This document shows, in pieces, positions 6,065 through 6,604 of a stretch of 6,604 nucleotides of DNA. The stretch covers positions 1 through 6,604 of the forward strand of contig JANHAI010000057.1 in the NCBI GenBank assembly GCA_024464205.1, read 5' to 3'. A model generated the notes under the pieces. It did no database searches. It had not been told where the DNA came from and saw nothing but the letters and a program-made list of their open reading frames with translations. The position numbers were made by a program, and so were the translations under genes. Numbering within the stretch: the stretch's first letter is position 1; every line of letters starts with the position of its first letter. This DNA comes from Candidatus Methanomethylicia archaeon. Its GTDB lineage: Archaea; Thermoproteota; Methanomethylicia; Methanomethylicales; Methanomethylicaceae.

Positions 6065-6142
6065 GGACTAGGCTATTTGGGGATATGGGGTTTCTCGTAC
6101 GCTTGACGTTATGACATTTCCATCATTACTCTTCATTTCTTC

Positions 6143-6181
6143 AAAAAATGGGAAAAAAGGAGAGACCATTTTTAGTTCTCC
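6143..6181 (-). terminator. Terminator after the upstream ESCRT-III gene
   Basis: One base after the stop of the upstream gene the minus strand has GGAGA (6177-6181), a 13-nt loop, TCTCC (6159-6163) and immediately TTTTTT (6153-6158), with a second T6 at 6143-6148. The short stem plus two T-runs is a good archaeal termination signal. It implies that cdvBC has its own promoter or depends on readthrough. I see no convincing TATA box in the rest of the 133-bp gap, 6049-6181. Confidence 0.6.
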
Positions 6182-6604
6182 TTAGAACCCTGTCTTCTCT
6201 CCTGCGCTCACGCCTGCGGGTAGCTCTGGGAACTTCTCCTTTACCCTTTGTTCAGCTACAACTGCTGCCTCGCCAAGTATCTTCTGCGCGTCTTCGTTGG
6301 CGCTCTCGAAGTTAAGGCTTAGACCGCCGCTCTGGCCTGCATCGACAAGTATCCCGCTGAGCATAGTGCTGATGTCGCCAAGCTCTCTCTCTGCCTCTGG
6401 GAGCAACTGTGATATGCCTGCCTTCACGTTCTTGATCACTCCCATCGCAGGGGCGAGCGTAACGACGATGTCGCCAAGTTCTGTGACTGTGCTGAGCCGC
6501 ATCACTATCTGCTCGAGCGCCATCCTGGCCTGTATCATCATCTTGGACATCTTCCTTATCTCGGCCAGCTCGTTCGCATAGATCTTTGCGTGATCCATGT
6601 CATG
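6182..6604 (-). CDS. ESCRT-III (Snf7-type) CdvB paralog without winged helix, N-terminus outside window
   Basis: The visible 140 residues are the C-terminal part of an ESCRT-III protein. HDMDHAKIYANELAEIRK aligns with KDAERANIYANELSELKK at residues 55-72 of the CdvB encoded downstream, so the Met at 6598 is internal and roughly 50-55 residues are missing at the right edge. Helices continue through LEQIVMRL and IKNVKAGISQLLPEAERELGD, parallel to CdvB. The C-terminus ends soon after a MIM2-like motif, KFPELPAG (FPELP coded at 6218-6232), with no winged helix. It therefore resembles the CdvB1/B2/B3-type paralogs in lacking the CdvA-binding domain, yet keeps a likely docking motif for the CdvC MIT domain. 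It is separated from cdvB by 133 bp containing a terminator. Confidence 0.88.
   Translation of the reverse strand, partial: HDMDHAKIYANELAEIRKMSKMMIQARMALEQIVMRLSTVTELGDIVVTLAPAMGVIKNVKAGISQLLPEAERELGDISTMLSGILVDAGQSGGLSLNFESANEDAQKILGEAAVVAEQRVKEKFPELPAGVSAGEKTGF

Noticed and set aside
6596..6598. ATG at 6596-6598 as the true start of the right-hand ESCRT-III gene
   Set aside because: Sequence upstream of it stays in frame to the window edge and aligns with CdvB residues 55-56, so the Met is internal and the gene is truncated by the window.

Overview
The window looks like a chromosomal segment from an archaeon of the TACK group. The evidence is a CdvB-type ESCRT-III protein with a C-terminal winged-helix domain, directly followed by a CdvC/Vps4 AAA ATPase with a MIT domain; a LysW/LysX pair for carrier-protein lysine (or arginine) biosynthesis; a PadR-type regulator; archaeal BRE/TATA promoters; and T-run terminators. 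I cannot assign a genus. Base composition is mixed, and no tRNA, rRNA, CRISPR array, insertion sequence or other mobile element is visible.

Layout from the left. Positions 1-1158 (minus strand) hold a two-gene unit: a small membrane-anchored extracytoplasmic protein of unknown function (577-1158), then, joined by an ATGA overlap, a polytopic membrane protein with NapH/CcoG-like Fe-S cysteine motifs that runs off the left edge (1-580). A 149-bp divergent promoter region separates it from a PadR-family regulator on the plus strand (1308-1856). The regulator converges on lysX with 20 bp of 3' overlap. lysX (1837-2700) lies behind lysW (2707-2877) in a short operon with a clear BRE/TATA promoter. 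Next, still on the minus strand, comes a DHH/DHHA1 phosphoesterase (2976-3944).

Positions 3999-6604 are a cell-division (Cdv/ESCRT) cluster read leftward: a 5'-truncated ESCRT-III paralog (6182-6604), a terminator, cdvB (5194-6048), and cdvC (3999-5210), which overlaps cdvB by 17 bp. Both ESCRT-III proteins carry a Pro-rich MIM2-like motif (LPEPP in CdvB, FPELP in the paralog) that would dock on the CdvC MIT domain, so substrate polymer and disassembly ATPase are encoded side by side. cdvA is not in the window.

The most striking non-coding signal is a perfect 13-bp inverted repeat (6013-6025 / 6052-6064) around the cdvB start. In the mRNA it would fold the Shine-Dalgarno sequence into a stem and leave the GUG start codon in the loop. 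This suggests translational control of CdvB and is the main candidate for something undescribed here. The secreted-protein/Fe-S membrane-protein pair facing PadR is the second point of interest.
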